Source of the DNA: an uncultured Acetatifactor sp.
Lineage (GTDB): Bacteria > Bacillota > Clostridia > Lachnospirales > Lachnospiraceae
Direction: 5' to 3'
Assembly (NCBI GenBank): GCA_910577035.1
Contig: CAJTKW010000082.1
Span: 1-16,925 of the forward strand
DNA: 16,925 nt
Shown here: one piece after another, positions 1-6,549 of the stretch
Numbering within the stretch: position 1 is the stretch's first letter
Layout: every line of letters starts with the position of its first letter
The notes under the pieces: generated by a model
Database searches by the model: none
Told to the model about the DNA's origin: nothing
The model's input: the letters and a program-made list of their open reading frames with translations, nothing else
Position numbers and translations under genes: made by a program

Positions 1-2
1 TG

Positions 3-860
3 GAGCAGATCCTGTGCTTTGACAGCACCCTGGACACGGAAACTTTCTGCACCACCAAGGCGGCGATCTTCATCGTGCTGCCGGAGGAAGACAACACAAA
101 GTATTTCATGGTGTCCTTATTCCTCCAGCAGCTCTACCGGGAAATGCTTTCCATTGCGGACGAGCATGGGGGAAAGCTGCCGAACCGGGTCATGGTGTTT
201 GCGGATGAGATCGGGACCATACCAAAGATCGAGTCCATGGAGATGATGTTCTCCGCAGGCCGTTCCAGGCGGATCAGTATGGTGCCCATCATCCAGAGCT
301 TTGCACAGCTGCAGAAGAACTACGGGAAGGAAGGCTCCAGCATCATCACCGACAACTGCCAGGACATCCTCTTCGGCGGTTTTGCGCCCAACTCGGAGAG
401 CGCGGACATCCTCTCCAAAGCCCTGGGGAACAGGACGGTGCTGTCCGGCTCCATCTCCAGGGGGAAGAACGACCCCAGCCAGAGCCTGCAGATGATGAGC
501 CGGCCGCTGATGTCCCCGGACGAGTTAAAGACGCTCCCCAAAGGGCATTTCATCCTTGCCAAGACCGGGTGCTGCCCCATGCAGACAAGGCTCCCGCTGT
601 TCTTAAAATGGGGGATCGTATTCGGGGAGGCTTATGAGGTGCCGGAGAGGGCGGCAAGGGAGGTATTCTATGCTGACCGCTTTGAACTGGAACAGGAGAT
701 CCTGCGCCGCCGTGAGGATGAGGAAATGGAGGATGGGGAACCTGGGGAGCCGCCCCTGCCGCCAGGCGCGGTCCGGACGGGCGGCCAGGGCCATACGCCT
801 GCACTCCAGGAGAAAGAGCACTCGCGCCTGCCCAGGCGCATGCCCCTGCGGACAGATTAG
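3..860 (+). CDS. VirD4/TraG-family type IV coupling protein, C-terminal part (5' end outside window)
   Basis: The frame is open from the window edge, so only about 285 C-terminal residues are present. These membrane ATPases link the relaxase-DNA complex to the conjugative type IV secretion channel. Visible features are a Walker B strand, VMVFADEIG (codons at about 189-215), followed by a segment with SAGRSRRISMVPIIQSFAQL and then FGGFAPNSESADILSKALG, as expected for the VirD4-like proteins of clostridial conjugative elements. The Walker A region must lie upstream of the window. The last 50 or so residues are acidic and proline-rich (EDEEMEDGEPGEPPLPPG), a tail that is not part of the ATPase core. 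The stop lies 9 bases before the next gene, so the two are probably co-transcribed. An internal start is not needed. The family call is secure; the exact subfamily is from memory. Confidence 0.9.
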   Translation, partial: EQILCFDSTLDTETFCTTKAAIFIVLPEEDNTKYFMVSLFLQQLYREMLSIADEHGGKLPNRVMVFADEIGTIPKIESMEMMFSAGRSRRISMVPIIQSFAQLQKNYGKEGSSIITDNCQDILFGGFAPNSESADILSKALGNRTVLSGSISRGKNDPSQSLQMMSRPLMSPDELKTLPKGHFILAKTGCCPMQTRLPLFLKWGIVFGEAYEVPERAAREVFYADRFELEQEILRRREDEEMEDGEPGEPPLPPGAVRTGGQGHTPALQEKEHSRLPRRMPLRTD

Positions 861-869
861 GGGGCGCCT

Positions 870-1130
870 ATGGGATATTTTACGGAGATCTATGCAAAAG
901 AGCTGCCGCACCGGGCAAAGGCGGTGTATATGTACCTGAAAGACCGCAGCAACAAAGAGGGACAGTGTTACCCTGCCATCAGCACGGTTGCGAAGGAGCT
1001 GCAGCTTTCGCGCAGGACGGTGGAAAGGGCCATTGACGACCTGGTGCGGGCAGGGCTTGTCACAAAAGAACAGCGCTGGCGGGAGAACGGCGGACGGAGC
1101 AGCCTGCTCTTTACCCTGAAAGGCGGCTGA
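870..1130 (+). CDS. Small winged-helix DNA-binding protein
   Basis: This 86-residue protein starts 9 bases after the coupling-protein stop, with an AGGGGG ribosome binding site overlapping that stop. Residues 34-70 (YPAISTVAKELQLSRRTVERAIDDL and the following AGLVTKEQRW) form a clear helix-turn-helix and wing. This is the arrangement of GntR/DnaD-like or replication-initiator C-terminal domains. The N-terminus (YFTEIYAKELPHRAKAVYMYLKDRSN) matches the helix that precedes such domains, so the protein looks complete although short. Short winged-helix proteins next to coupling-protein genes are usual in clostridial integrative elements. The likely role is transcriptional control, or a helper in element replication. 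The target is unknown. Confidence 0.78.
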   Translation: MGYFTEIYAKELPHRAKAVYMYLKDRSNKEGQCYPAISTVAKELQLSRRTVERAIDDLVRAGLVTKEQRWRENGGRSSLLFTLKGG

Positions 1131-1133
1131 AAT

Positions 1134-1180
1134 CAAAAAAGAAATGCCGCCAGGGGGGAAGTGCGCCCTCCTGGCGGCAT
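1134..1180 (-). terminator. Intrinsic terminator of the leftward operon
   Basis: An 11-base stem (1144-1154 with 1170-1180, core GCCGCC/GGCGGC, extended inward by further G-C pairs) is followed, reading on the minus strand, by a T-rich run complementary to 1135-1143. On the plus strand no T-run follows the hairpin. It therefore fits best as the terminator of the XRE operon transcribed leftward. It lies between convergent genes and may also slow rightward transcription from the coupling-protein operon. Confidence 0.75.
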
Positions 1181-1304
1181 AAGGGATATGCCATGATGAC
1201 ACAAGCGGTGAAGGTATCACCCTAAGAAAGTTTTTACCGGCAGAGAAAGAATATGCAGTTACAGGACAGTCTGGGAGATTGGAAAACCAGGGCAGGGGAT
1301 GGAC

Positions 1305-1553
1305 TCAGCAGGGGCTGAAGAAGTCGCCGTAATCGCACCCCAGTATTTCCCGGAGGGCAACCAGCTGTGCGGTGGTAGGGTTGCAGGCCCCCTGCTCGAT
1401 CTTGCTGAGGGAGCTGGTGCTGATGGGGATGCCTTCCAGCTGCAGCTTTGCCACCAGGTCTGAATTGCGCAGGCGTTTCTGTTCCCGCAGGCGGCGGATG
1501 TTCTGGCCGATGATGGGGGAACTGCCCTGTTTAATCCGTTCTGCCTTGTTCAT
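1305..1553 (-). CDS. XRE-family helix-turn-helix regulator
   Basis: An 82-residue protein consisting of one Cro/C1-type domain: IGQNIRRLREQKRLRNSDLVAKL, then ISTSSLSKIEQGACNPTTAQL and LREILGCDYGDFF. The order of helices, the SxxSKIEQG recognition-helix signature and the LxxILGCxxxDFF ending are standard for the family, and the whole protein is this domain. It is the last gene of a leftward operon, 9 bases after the stop of the preceding gene, with a weak GAGG site before the ATG. It is probably a repressor of the operon or of the element; a palindrome upstream of the operon (2546-2568) is a candidate operator. It could also be the antitoxin-like partner of the two upstream unknown proteins, but nothing in them shows a toxin fold. 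Confidence 0.85.
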   Translation of the reverse strand: MNKAERIKQGSSPIIGQNIRRLREQKRLRNSDLVAKLQLEGIPISTSSLSKIEQGACNPTTAQLVALREILGCDYGDFFSPC

Positions 1554-1562
1554 GGGGCCTCA

Positions 1563-2141
1563 TCAAAGGCTGATCCCGGACAGGCCAAGGAAATATTCCC
1601 GTTTGTCAAGGATCTCTTTTTGCTGATTTTCCGGCAGACAGCGGAACATGTCCTGGTAGTCCAGATCGGCCAGGGGTGTGCCTTTCGTGAGTGCAAGGAG
1701 CCGCAGGGAATACCATTCGCCCCAGAGGTCGTCAAACAGGTCCCTGCCGGAGGTGAAGATGCCGGCCTCCTCAAAACCGAAAGGGTAACTGTAATCCTGC
1801 AGTTTTACAAAGCCGTACTGCCCGGCGTCCAGCACCATGAGGTCCAGGCTGTACATTTCCGCAAAGGCATCGGCAATCCTGCTGCAGACTGCCCGCTCTT
1901 CCTCCGTGATGCGCACCCTGTCTTTTTCAGCCTGCATGTGTTCCACGGTTTCCAAGTGTGCGACCGCATCCTGCAAAAAATCCAGTTTCAGGTCTATCTC
2001 CGCCTGTGAATTGGCCGTGGCGGCATACTGGAGCAGCTCCTGCGGCCCCCAGCCGTTGATATCCCTGCACCGTCTGGCAAGACCGGAAAGGGTTTTGCAC
2101 TGTTCAGGATCGAGGGTGTAGGAAAGGTTATAAGAGTCCAT
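1563..2141 (-). CDS. Unrecognised 192-residue protein in an XRE operon
   Basis: I do not recognise a family. The start is well supported: an AAAGGAGG sequence lies 9 bases before the ATG, and the gene overlaps the preceding one by 14 bases, which suggests translational coupling. The protein is soluble and acidic, with no signal peptide or membrane segment. The N-terminal half (about residues 1-110) looks helical, with long stretches such as EIDLKLDFLQDAVAHLETVE. The C-terminal half is rich in aromatic residues (VLDAGQYGFVKLQDYSYPFGFEE, WGEWYSLRLL). It sits between a small helical protein and an XRE regulator in one operon. It may be an element maintenance or regulatory protein, but no function can be assigned. 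Confidence 0.75.
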   Translation of the reverse strand: MDSYNLSYTLDPEQCKTLSGLARRCRDINGWGPQELLQYAATANSQAEIDLKLDFLQDAVAHLETVEHMQAEKDRVRITEEERAVCSRIADAFAEMYSLDLMVLDAGQYGFVKLQDYSYPFGFEEAGIFTSGRDLFDDLWGEWYSLRLLALTKGTPLADLDYQDMFRCLPENQQKEILDKREYFLGLSGISL

Positions 2142-2436
2142 CTGTCAGCGCCTCCTTTCTGGGCTGTGCCGGATCTAAGAGCAGCTCCCGGCAGTCGGAA
2201 AAGCCCAGCAGGTATGACAGCATCCCGTAGCGGCTCCCAATGGCGTTGTATCCGCTCACATAGCGGTCGACCAGCTTCATGGCATCCGCCGAAAGATGCA
2301 TCGCCTCCAGCTTATCCGAGTATTCATCAACCGACCGGAGCAGTGCCTGGTAATCCTCATCCCGCTGTGTGATCCCGTTCATGACGCCATTCATGCGCAT
2401 ACCCATCAGCTGGTAAAGTGTAGATTGTTTGTCCAT
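2128..2436 (-). CDS. Unrecognised small helical protein, first gene of the XRE operon
   Basis: This is a 102-residue protein. An upstream in-frame ATG at 2496 would add 20 residues, but the start at 2436 is preferred because AAAAGGAGG lies just before it and the extra residues (RFRVNIHQPREKEAFF) look untranslated. The sequence is almost entirely helical: YQALLRSVDEYSDKLEAMHL, then DAMKLVDRYVSGYNAIGSRY and YLLGFSDCRELLL. This resembles small helical proteins often called DUF6809-like in Lachnospiraceae, but that link is tentative. There are no membrane segments. It overlaps the next gene by 14 bases. Its promoter should lie within 2440-2600 at the edge of the AT-rich region. Confidence 0.72.
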   Translation of the reverse strand: MDKQSTLYQLMGMRMNGVMNGITQRDEDYQALLRSVDEYSDKLEAMHLSADAMKLVDRYVSGYNAIGSRYGMLSYLLGFSDCRELLLDPAQPRKEALTDGLL

Positions 2437-2545
2437 AAAAAACGCCTCCTTTTCTCGTGGTTGGTGTATGTTAACTCTGAAACGGGGGAAAAGCAACTAC
2501 TAAGTGAAAAAAGAATTAGTATGCTGGTTAAGCAATTTTAGGCGG

Positions 2546-2568
2546 CATTTTACGATGTGTGTAAAATG
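2546..2568. repeat. Inverted repeat, possible operator of the leftward operon
   Basis: CATTTTAC at 2546-2553 and GTAAAATG at 2561-2568 are perfect complements separated by 7 bases. The site lies about 110 bases upstream of the first gene of the XRE operon, where its promoter should be. An XRE dimer site is a reasonable guess. It is A/T-rich and short, so chance is possible. Confidence 0.4.
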
Positions 2569-2712
2569 TATTGGTGAAACCATTAAAAAAGACACAAAGG
2601 TACCAGTTCACTAATTCAAAACAAATTTGAAAAATACAACATTTTTTGCAAGTATTGGTTTTAAAGTCAGTAATTATAGATATTTGAAGCCCTAATCAGC
2701 AAACATGAATTA

Positions 2713-2741
2713 TTGCGGACATCATATAAATATGCTATACT
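2713..2741 (+). promoter_or_regulatory. Possible promoter of the degraded gene
   Basis: TTGCGG (2713-2718) and TATACT (2736-2741) are separated by 17 bases. The -10 matches 5 of 6 consensus bases but the -35 only 3 of 6. It would start a transcript just before the remnant open frame at 2768. This is a weak call. Confidence 0.3.
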
Positions 2742-2767
2742 ATAAAGAAAGCTGGATATTTGTTAAA

Positions 2768-2998
2768 ATGGGGGAGGTGGATATCCATCCGAGCCAAAGT
2801 ATGAAATATCACTCTATCGGAATTGAGAATATAGTTCTAACCATGAGGATTGACAGATTTCCTCTGCTCACGGGTATGCTGGTTGGACAAGGATAAAGAG
2901 GACTGTATGACCTAATTAACCTGTCAAGAGATGAGTTTTCTGCTGACAGGTTTGGGGAGTTGTATTATCTTGCAAAGCAGATAATATTAACTATATAA
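2768..2998 (+). pseudogene. Remnant of a small gene, interrupted by a stop codon
   Basis: An ATG at 2768 opens a frame that stops at TAA 2894-2896. The same frame continues afterwards with a protein-like stretch (RGLYDLINLSRDEFSADRFG, then ELYYLAKQIILTI) to a second TAA at 2996-2998. Both sides look more like protein than random AT-rich translation, so I read this as a short gene broken by a nonsense mutation. I cannot name the family. The part after the stop also contains an inverted repeat (2920-2926 with 2944-2950), so the region could alternatively be non-coding. The rest of 2569-3046 shows no gene. Confidence 0.3.
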
Positions 2999-3046
2999 AT
3001 ATAATCGTGATGATGTAGACAGACTGTGACAAAGATAATGGAGACA

Positions 3047-3062
3047 ACAACTAAATACAACT
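3047..3062 (+). promoter_or_regulatory. Direct repeat abutting the -35 box, candidate activator site
   Basis: ACAACT occurs at 3047-3052 and again at 3057-3062, a period of 10 bases, and the second copy touches the TTGACA box. Tandem half-sites one helical turn apart immediately upstream of or overlapping a -35 box are typical for OmpR/PhoB-type winged-helix regulators. Such a protein is encoded at 6854-7273. The link to that protein is inference. Confidence 0.4.
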
Positions 3063-3090
3063 TGACATTATCGGACACAAGTAGTATATT
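3062..3090 (+). promoter_or_regulatory. Sigma-A promoter of the secreted-protein/ABC operon
   Basis: A perfect TTGACA (3062-3067) is followed after exactly 17 bases by TATATT (3085-3090). Transcription should begin near 3097, giving a leader of about 55 bases before the ATG at 3153. It is the strongest vegetative promoter visible in the window and the only clear one for the five genes to 6528. Confidence 0.8.
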
Positions 3091-3104
3091 ATATCTCAAC
3101 AAAT

Positions 3105-3118
3105 GAATGTTGGGATTA
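3105..3118 (+). repeat. Left arm of a perfect 14-bp inverted repeat
   Basis: GAATGTTGGGATTA, in the predicted 5' leader just downstream of the promoter. Its exact reverse complement lies at 3604-3617, after the secreted-protein gene. The left arm also takes part in a small local hairpin (CAACA 3097-3101 with TGTTG 3108-3112). Confidence 0.75.
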
Positions 3119-3152
3119 GTTGTTTTGTTTGTGAAAGAGAGGGAATGATGTA

Positions 3153-3566
3153 ATGAAAAATGTTATTAAAAAATTTACAAAAGTGGCGCTGGTGTTCACA
3201 TTCGTATTTGCATGTACTGCTACAGCATATGCATATAATACAAAGTTTTCTTTCGATTTGACATCCGGCATGTTTAGCCCGTGGAAGTATTCTTCTGAGG
3301 CATATAAGTATTCTGCAGATGAAAATCCTGTTGTGGAATGCACATATGTTGAACCGAGTGATGCAACATTTACATATGATATTGTAAACTCAAATGATGA
3401 ATCCAGAGTAGTTGCATTTTCCGCAGAAGGTACTTTTGCGACTCGTGAATTTGAACGCAATACAACCGTTCAGAATAAGAAGTATAGACTTCGTGTAAAG
3501 AGAGACAGCGGTGCATGGAATTCTTCGGCAAATACGCAGGGCACATGGAATATTGATTCCTACTAA
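3153..3566 (+). CDS. Small secreted protein (DUF2712-like), first gene of the ABC operon
   Basis: This is a 137-residue protein with a clear Sec signal peptide: a lysine-rich start (KNVIKKFTK), a hydrophobic core at about 11-22, and a cleavage site near residues 23-28 (ATAYA-Y). The mature part of about 110 residues has alternating polar and hydrophobic residues typical of a beta-sandwich. It has no cysteine after residue 62 and only one in the mature region. It opens with KFSFDL and ends with YRLRVKRDSG and GTWNIDSY. This pattern recalls the small exported DUF2712 proteins found beside ABC transporters in Bacilli, and more loosely lactococcin-972-type bacteriocins; both comparisons are from memory. 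GAGAGGGA precedes the ATG. It is separated from the transporter genes by a weak hairpin and the right arm of the 14-bp repeat. It could be a bacteriocin-like effector, a signal or a surface protein. Confidence 0.85.
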   Translation: MKNVIKKFTKVALVFTFVFACTATAYAYNTKFSFDLTSGMFSPWKYSSEAYKYSADENPVVECTYVEPSDATFTYDIVNSNDESRVVAFSAEGTFATREFERNTTVQNKKYRLRVKRDSGAWNSSANTQGTWNIDSY

Positions 3567-3592
3567 AATAACACCTAAATCGTATTTAGTAA

Positions 3593-3621
3593 CAATGTTT
3601 ATTTAATCCCAACATTCTTTT
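3593..3621 (+). terminator. Weak hairpin with short T-run, possible attenuator
   Basis: AATGTT (3593-3598) can pair with AACATT (3611-3616), and the stem is followed by CTTTT. A 6-base A/T-rich stem is weak, so it more likely reduces than ends transcription into the transporter genes. Its downstream arm lies within the right copy of the 14-bp repeat, so pairing with the left copy would destroy it. Confidence 0.35.
3604..3617 (+). repeat. Right arm of the 14-bp inverted repeat
   Basis: TAATCCCAACATTC is the exact reverse complement of 3105-3118. It lies between the stop of the secreted-protein gene and the start of the first membrane-protein gene. The two arms enclose the complete secreted-protein gene but not the promoter. 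Confidence 0.75.
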
Positions 3622-3643
3622 AAATTAAGTAGGTGGCATTATT

Positions 3644-4438
3644 ATGAGAAGTGAATTAAAAAGAGCTTTGCTTAAAAAATCTAATATTATTCTTATCGTT
3701 GCAGTTGTTGGATTGATGATTATAAATGCATATTATGGCGGCTGGAGAACGGCATTGAAAATAGATTCTGCCCAAGATATACAAAACATAGATGATATTA
3801 TATTTTATAAAAAATATTATGGAAACATGTACAGAGTGTGGGAAAGTTCATATTATATGATACAGGCATTGGCACCAGTGATACTTGTTGCGCCATATCT
3901 AAGTACATATTTATTAGAGAAAACAAATCGTTTTAGATATTTTTGTGTTGGCAGAAAAGGAAATTTGAAGTATATTATACACAAAACATTTGCTATTGCG
4001 TTATCTGGCACAGCATTATTGGCTTTTTCTGAGATGCTTTTTGCGGTTGTTACTGGTTTATTAACACAACATGATACAGCTCTTGAATTTGTGCAGGGAA
4101 TAGTATCTTTTAAAGAAGACTATTTTATAGAAAATCCTATGTTGTATTTTGCTTTAGTTTTTATTTCACATATTATATACTATTTTGGTTTTTTGATTTT
4201 TGCTATAGGAGTAACGTCTTTTTTTAAAAACAAGATCGCTGTAATCGTAACACCTTTTATAATAGTAGGGGTATTGGATATGGTTTTACCAACAGCATTG
4301 CAACCCAATGTGGTTATGCGGCCATATCAAGGGGCATTTCGTATTAGCGGATATTGTGTTTTGATAGGTATATATGTTATTGTTGGTTTGATATTATTGA
4401 TGGTTTCGGAGAAGATCTACCAAAAAAGAGGAAATTGA
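3644..4438 (+). CDS. ABC-2-type membrane protein (permease-like), first of three
   Basis: A 264-residue integral membrane protein. Hydrophobic segments are at about 14-31, 72-91, 115-138, 166-192, 197-217 and 236-254, that is, six, with a basic N-terminus (RSELKRALLKK) that should be cytoplasmic. Six segments with a large loop after the first is the layout of ABC-2 permeases such as BcrB or the LanE/LanG subunits. There is no recognisable sequence motif, as is normal for these. A GTAGGTGG sequence lies before the ATG. The stop overlaps the start of the next gene by one base. With the two following membrane proteins and the ATPase it should form an export or self-protection transporter in the plasma membrane. 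The substrate is not shown. Confidence 0.8.
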   Translation: MRSELKRALLKKSNIILIVAVVGLMIINAYYGGWRTALKIDSAQDIQNIDDIIFYKKYYGNMYRVWESSYYMIQALAPVILVAPYLSTYLLEKTNRFRYFCVGRKGNLKYIIHKTFAIALSGTALLAFSEMLFAVVTGLLTQHDTALEFVQGIVSFKEDYFIENPMLYFALVFISHIIYYFGFLIFAIGVTSFFKNKIAVIVTPFIIVGVLDMVLPTALQPNVVMRPYQGAFRISGYCVLIGIYVIVGLILLMVSEKIYQKRGN

Positions 4439-5205
4439 TGTATATGAAACGGTTTCGTTTTATAAAAAATAAGTTAAGACTGATTTACACATCGCCATTA
4501 ATATATTTGATGATATTTCTTCAAGTCTTTTTTTTGATTATTTACATGTATATCAATAAATTCACTACTATTTCTGGTTATTTTAGCCTTTTGAAAAAGG
4601 ATCTTTTTTTGTGGTTTATTTGTATTCCTATTATGGTGATTCAGCATAAGTCAAGTGTTTTCTCTACATACTACAGTTGTATTTCGAGAACGTGCAGTAA
4701 ACGCAGAATGATCTTTGAAGATTGCGTTATATTGGCAATATCTACTTGCATATCTACTTGTATAGTATTATCCACGCCAATATTTTTTTTGCTGATAAAA
4801 GGTGTATCACTTGTTAGTCCAGAATTGATTATAACATTTTTCTTTCTATTGATTCGATATATATTGCTTGGATTGCTAATTCAGTATATAATTTATACCA
4901 TTAGGTTTGCATATCCGAATCTCCAAAAAAGGGGAGGAAGTGTTTGCGTATTACCATTTCTCCTTTATCTTATATTTACATCTCCAATGGAGGTTTTAAG
5001 AATAAAAGGACAATACATACCAATATTAGATTTTTCGGCTGGTGAAAGTTATGTTTTTTCAATTGATGGTGTTAATTTATGGGACTCCGTTGTCTTTTTT
5101 AATATTCACTTGATTGGATACTTAGTGCTGTATATCTGGATTACAATTAATTATTTTTCTAAGAGATGGGAGTTTTTAGAGAATGAAAGTGTTGACGCTC
5201 TTTAA
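4438..5205 (+). CDS. ABC-2-type membrane protein (permease-like), second of three
   Basis: A 255-residue integral membrane protein. The start at 4438 is chosen because it overlaps the preceding stop by one base (TGATG) and AAGAGGA lies just upstream. An in-frame start at 4354 exists but lies deep in the preceding gene, and an ATG at 4444 is an alternative. Hydrophobic segments are at about 19-39, 56-68, 96-120, 130-153, 168-181 and 218-240. The N-terminus is strongly basic (KRFRFIKNKLRL). The cysteine content is unusual: several lie in the segment 81-109 (CISRTCSKRR, CISTCIV). It resembles the DUF2705-like membrane proteins of Bacilli in general plan, a weak comparison. It overlaps the next gene by 23 bases, so the three permease-like genes are tightly coupled. 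Confidence 0.78.
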   Translation: MYMKRFRFIKNKLRLIYTSPLIYLMIFLQVFFLIIYMYINKFTTISGYFSLLKKDLFLWFICIPIMVIQHKSSVFSTYYSCISRTCSKRRMIFEDCVILAISTCISTCIVLSTPIFFLLIKGVSLVSPELIITFFFLLIRYILLGLLIQYIIYTIRFAYPNLQKRGGSVCVLPFLLYLIFTSPMEVLRIKGQYIPILDFSAGESYVFSIDGVNLWDSVVFFNIHLIGYLVLYIWITINYFSKRWEFLENESVDAL

Positions 5206-5890
5206 AATAATCGTTAAAGAGTTTAAAAAAGATATTTTATTTTCCATTATACTTTTTGCTTTGGTAGATTTTATTTATGCAAATTTTACAGGTGTTCAAC
5301 TTAACGAAGAAAGCGGCAGTATTTTCTGGCAAGGAGGAAACGATATTTATTTTTGGGGTTTCAGTACTGTCTTATTAAAGCTTTTAAATGTATCGATTGT
5401 ATTTATTGCCGTAGGGAAAATTGTTGATAAATTATCTTGTGATATAATGATCTATATTCTTTCGAGGACAACTAATTATAAGAAATTTATATATGCTTAT
5501 TCGGCGGTGGTTATTATTTTGGGGGAAATCCTGCTTACTATCTCTCACATTGTATACTATTGTTTTTCGGGATTTTATTTAGAGCAGACCGCATCAAGTC
5601 TTTTCTATTTAGCAGTAGACGATTTGGGCTTTTTAGGAATTATGATTTTATATATTATTGCAAACGATTGCTATTCGATAGAAAACAGTTTTTTATATAT
5701 AATTGCAGTATATATATTAAACACATTTTTGCCCATACCAATTTTACCTGCAATGTCAACTGTTAGATTCTTAGTTCTCAGAAGTCGTATTGGTTTCGTA
5801 AAGATATTGTTATTGATTGCAGGTATGGATTTGTGTATTGCAATTTTTTATGGTGCTTTAATTAGAAAAAGGAGAGTAAACATATGTTGA
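5183..5890 (+). CDS. ABC-2-type membrane protein (permease-like), third of three
   Basis: A 235-residue integral membrane protein. Hydrophobic segments are at about 18-33, 57-80, 103-127, 145-163, 168-190 and 205-227, again six, with a short basic C-terminus (RKRRVN) on the cytoplasmic side. There is no catalytic motif. A GGGAG sequence precedes the ATG inside the previous gene, and the 3' end overlaps the ATPase start by 7 bases. Three different six-segment proteins with a single ATPase is one more than the usual two permease subunits of LanFEG-type systems. One of the three may therefore be a dedicated immunity or accessory protein instead of a channel subunit. Confidence 0.78.
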   Translation: MKVLTLFKIIVKEFKKDILFSIILFALVDFIYANFTGVQLNEESGSIFWQGGNDIYFWGFSTVLLKLLNVSIVFIAVGKIVDKLSCDIMIYILSRTTNYKKFIYAYSAVVIILGEILLTISHIVYYCFSGFYLEQTASSLFYLAVDDLGFLGIMILYIIANDCYSIENSFLYIIAVYILNTFLPIPILPAMSTVRFLVLRSRIGFVKILLLIAGMDLCIAIFYGALIRKRRVNIC

Positions 5891-6528
5891 AAATAAGCGG
5901 ATTGTCAAAAAAATTCAAGAAAAAGGTAATAATTGATAATGTTGATCTGGAATTGGAATTCGGAAATATATATGGTTTTATAGGACCAAACGGATCAGGG
6001 AAATCGGTATTTTTTAAAACTATTTGCGGCTTCTTGAAAGCTGATAGTGGAACTGTTGTCTTAAATGATCAAGTTATTGGTAAGGATATTGATTTTTTGC
6101 CTGATTTGGGTGTCCTCATTGAAAAGCCAGGATTCATAGAAAACTATACACAATATGATAATTTGAAATATTTAGCCCAAATAAAGAACATCATAAACGA
6201 TGAGGAAATAAGAACTGCATTGGAAATGGTGGGACTGGAGCTTGACAATAATGAAAAAGTTAAAAATTTTTCTTTAGGTATGCGTCAGAGACTTGCTATA
6301 GCTCAGGCAATTATGGAAAAACAAAAGATCCTTATTTTAGATGAACCATTTAATGGATTAGATAAACAGGGTGTGGCGCAAATAAAACAATTACTTTTAG
6401 AATTAAAGTCTCCGGACAGACTTATTTTGCTTACAAGCCATATTGCTGGTGATATTGAGGAATTGTCAGATTATATTTTTGAATTTACTGCAGGAAAGAT
6501 TATTCCCGTGAGTCTACAGGATGCTTGA
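5884..6528 (+). CDS. ABC transporter ATP-binding protein, BcrA/LanF type
   Basis: A 214-residue single ATPase domain, near the short end for this family. In order: Walker A GPNGSGKS (34-41), signature FSLGMRQR (129-136), Walker B ILILDEP with Asp153-Glu154, D-loop NGLD (157-160) and switch histidine TSH (His186). All catalytic residues are present. Where most ABC ATPases have a Q-loop glutamine, the sequence reads VLIEKPGF with Glu80. This glutamate, the E-loop, is described for lantibiotic immunity LanF proteins and is also seen in BcrA-like self-resistance ATPases. AAGGAGAG precedes the ATG, and the gene overlaps the third permease gene. It should energise the preceding membrane proteins. 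No terminator follows. Confidence 0.93.
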   Translation: MLKISGLSKKFKKKVIIDNVDLELEFGNIYGFIGPNGSGKSVFFKTICGFLKADSGTVVLNDQVIGKDIDFLPDLGVLIEKPGFIENYTQYDNLKYLAQIKNIINDEEIRTALEMVGLELDNNEKVKNFSLGMRQRLAIAQAIMEKQKILILDEPFNGLDKQGVAQIKQLLLELKSPDRLILLTSHIAGDIEELSDYIFEFTAGKIIPVSLQDA

Positions 6529-6549
6529 AGATGTTAATGCATTTACTGA

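Noticed and set aside
3116..3460. 114-residue minus-strand frame opposite the secreted-protein gene, considered because of the possible inversion
   Set aside because: Serine/valine-rich antisense translation with no ribosome binding site; the plus-strand gene explains the segment.
4354..4437. Earlier start for the second membrane protein
   Set aside because: It would lie 84 bases inside the preceding gene; the start at 4438 has a ribosome binding site and one-base overlap with the preceding stop.
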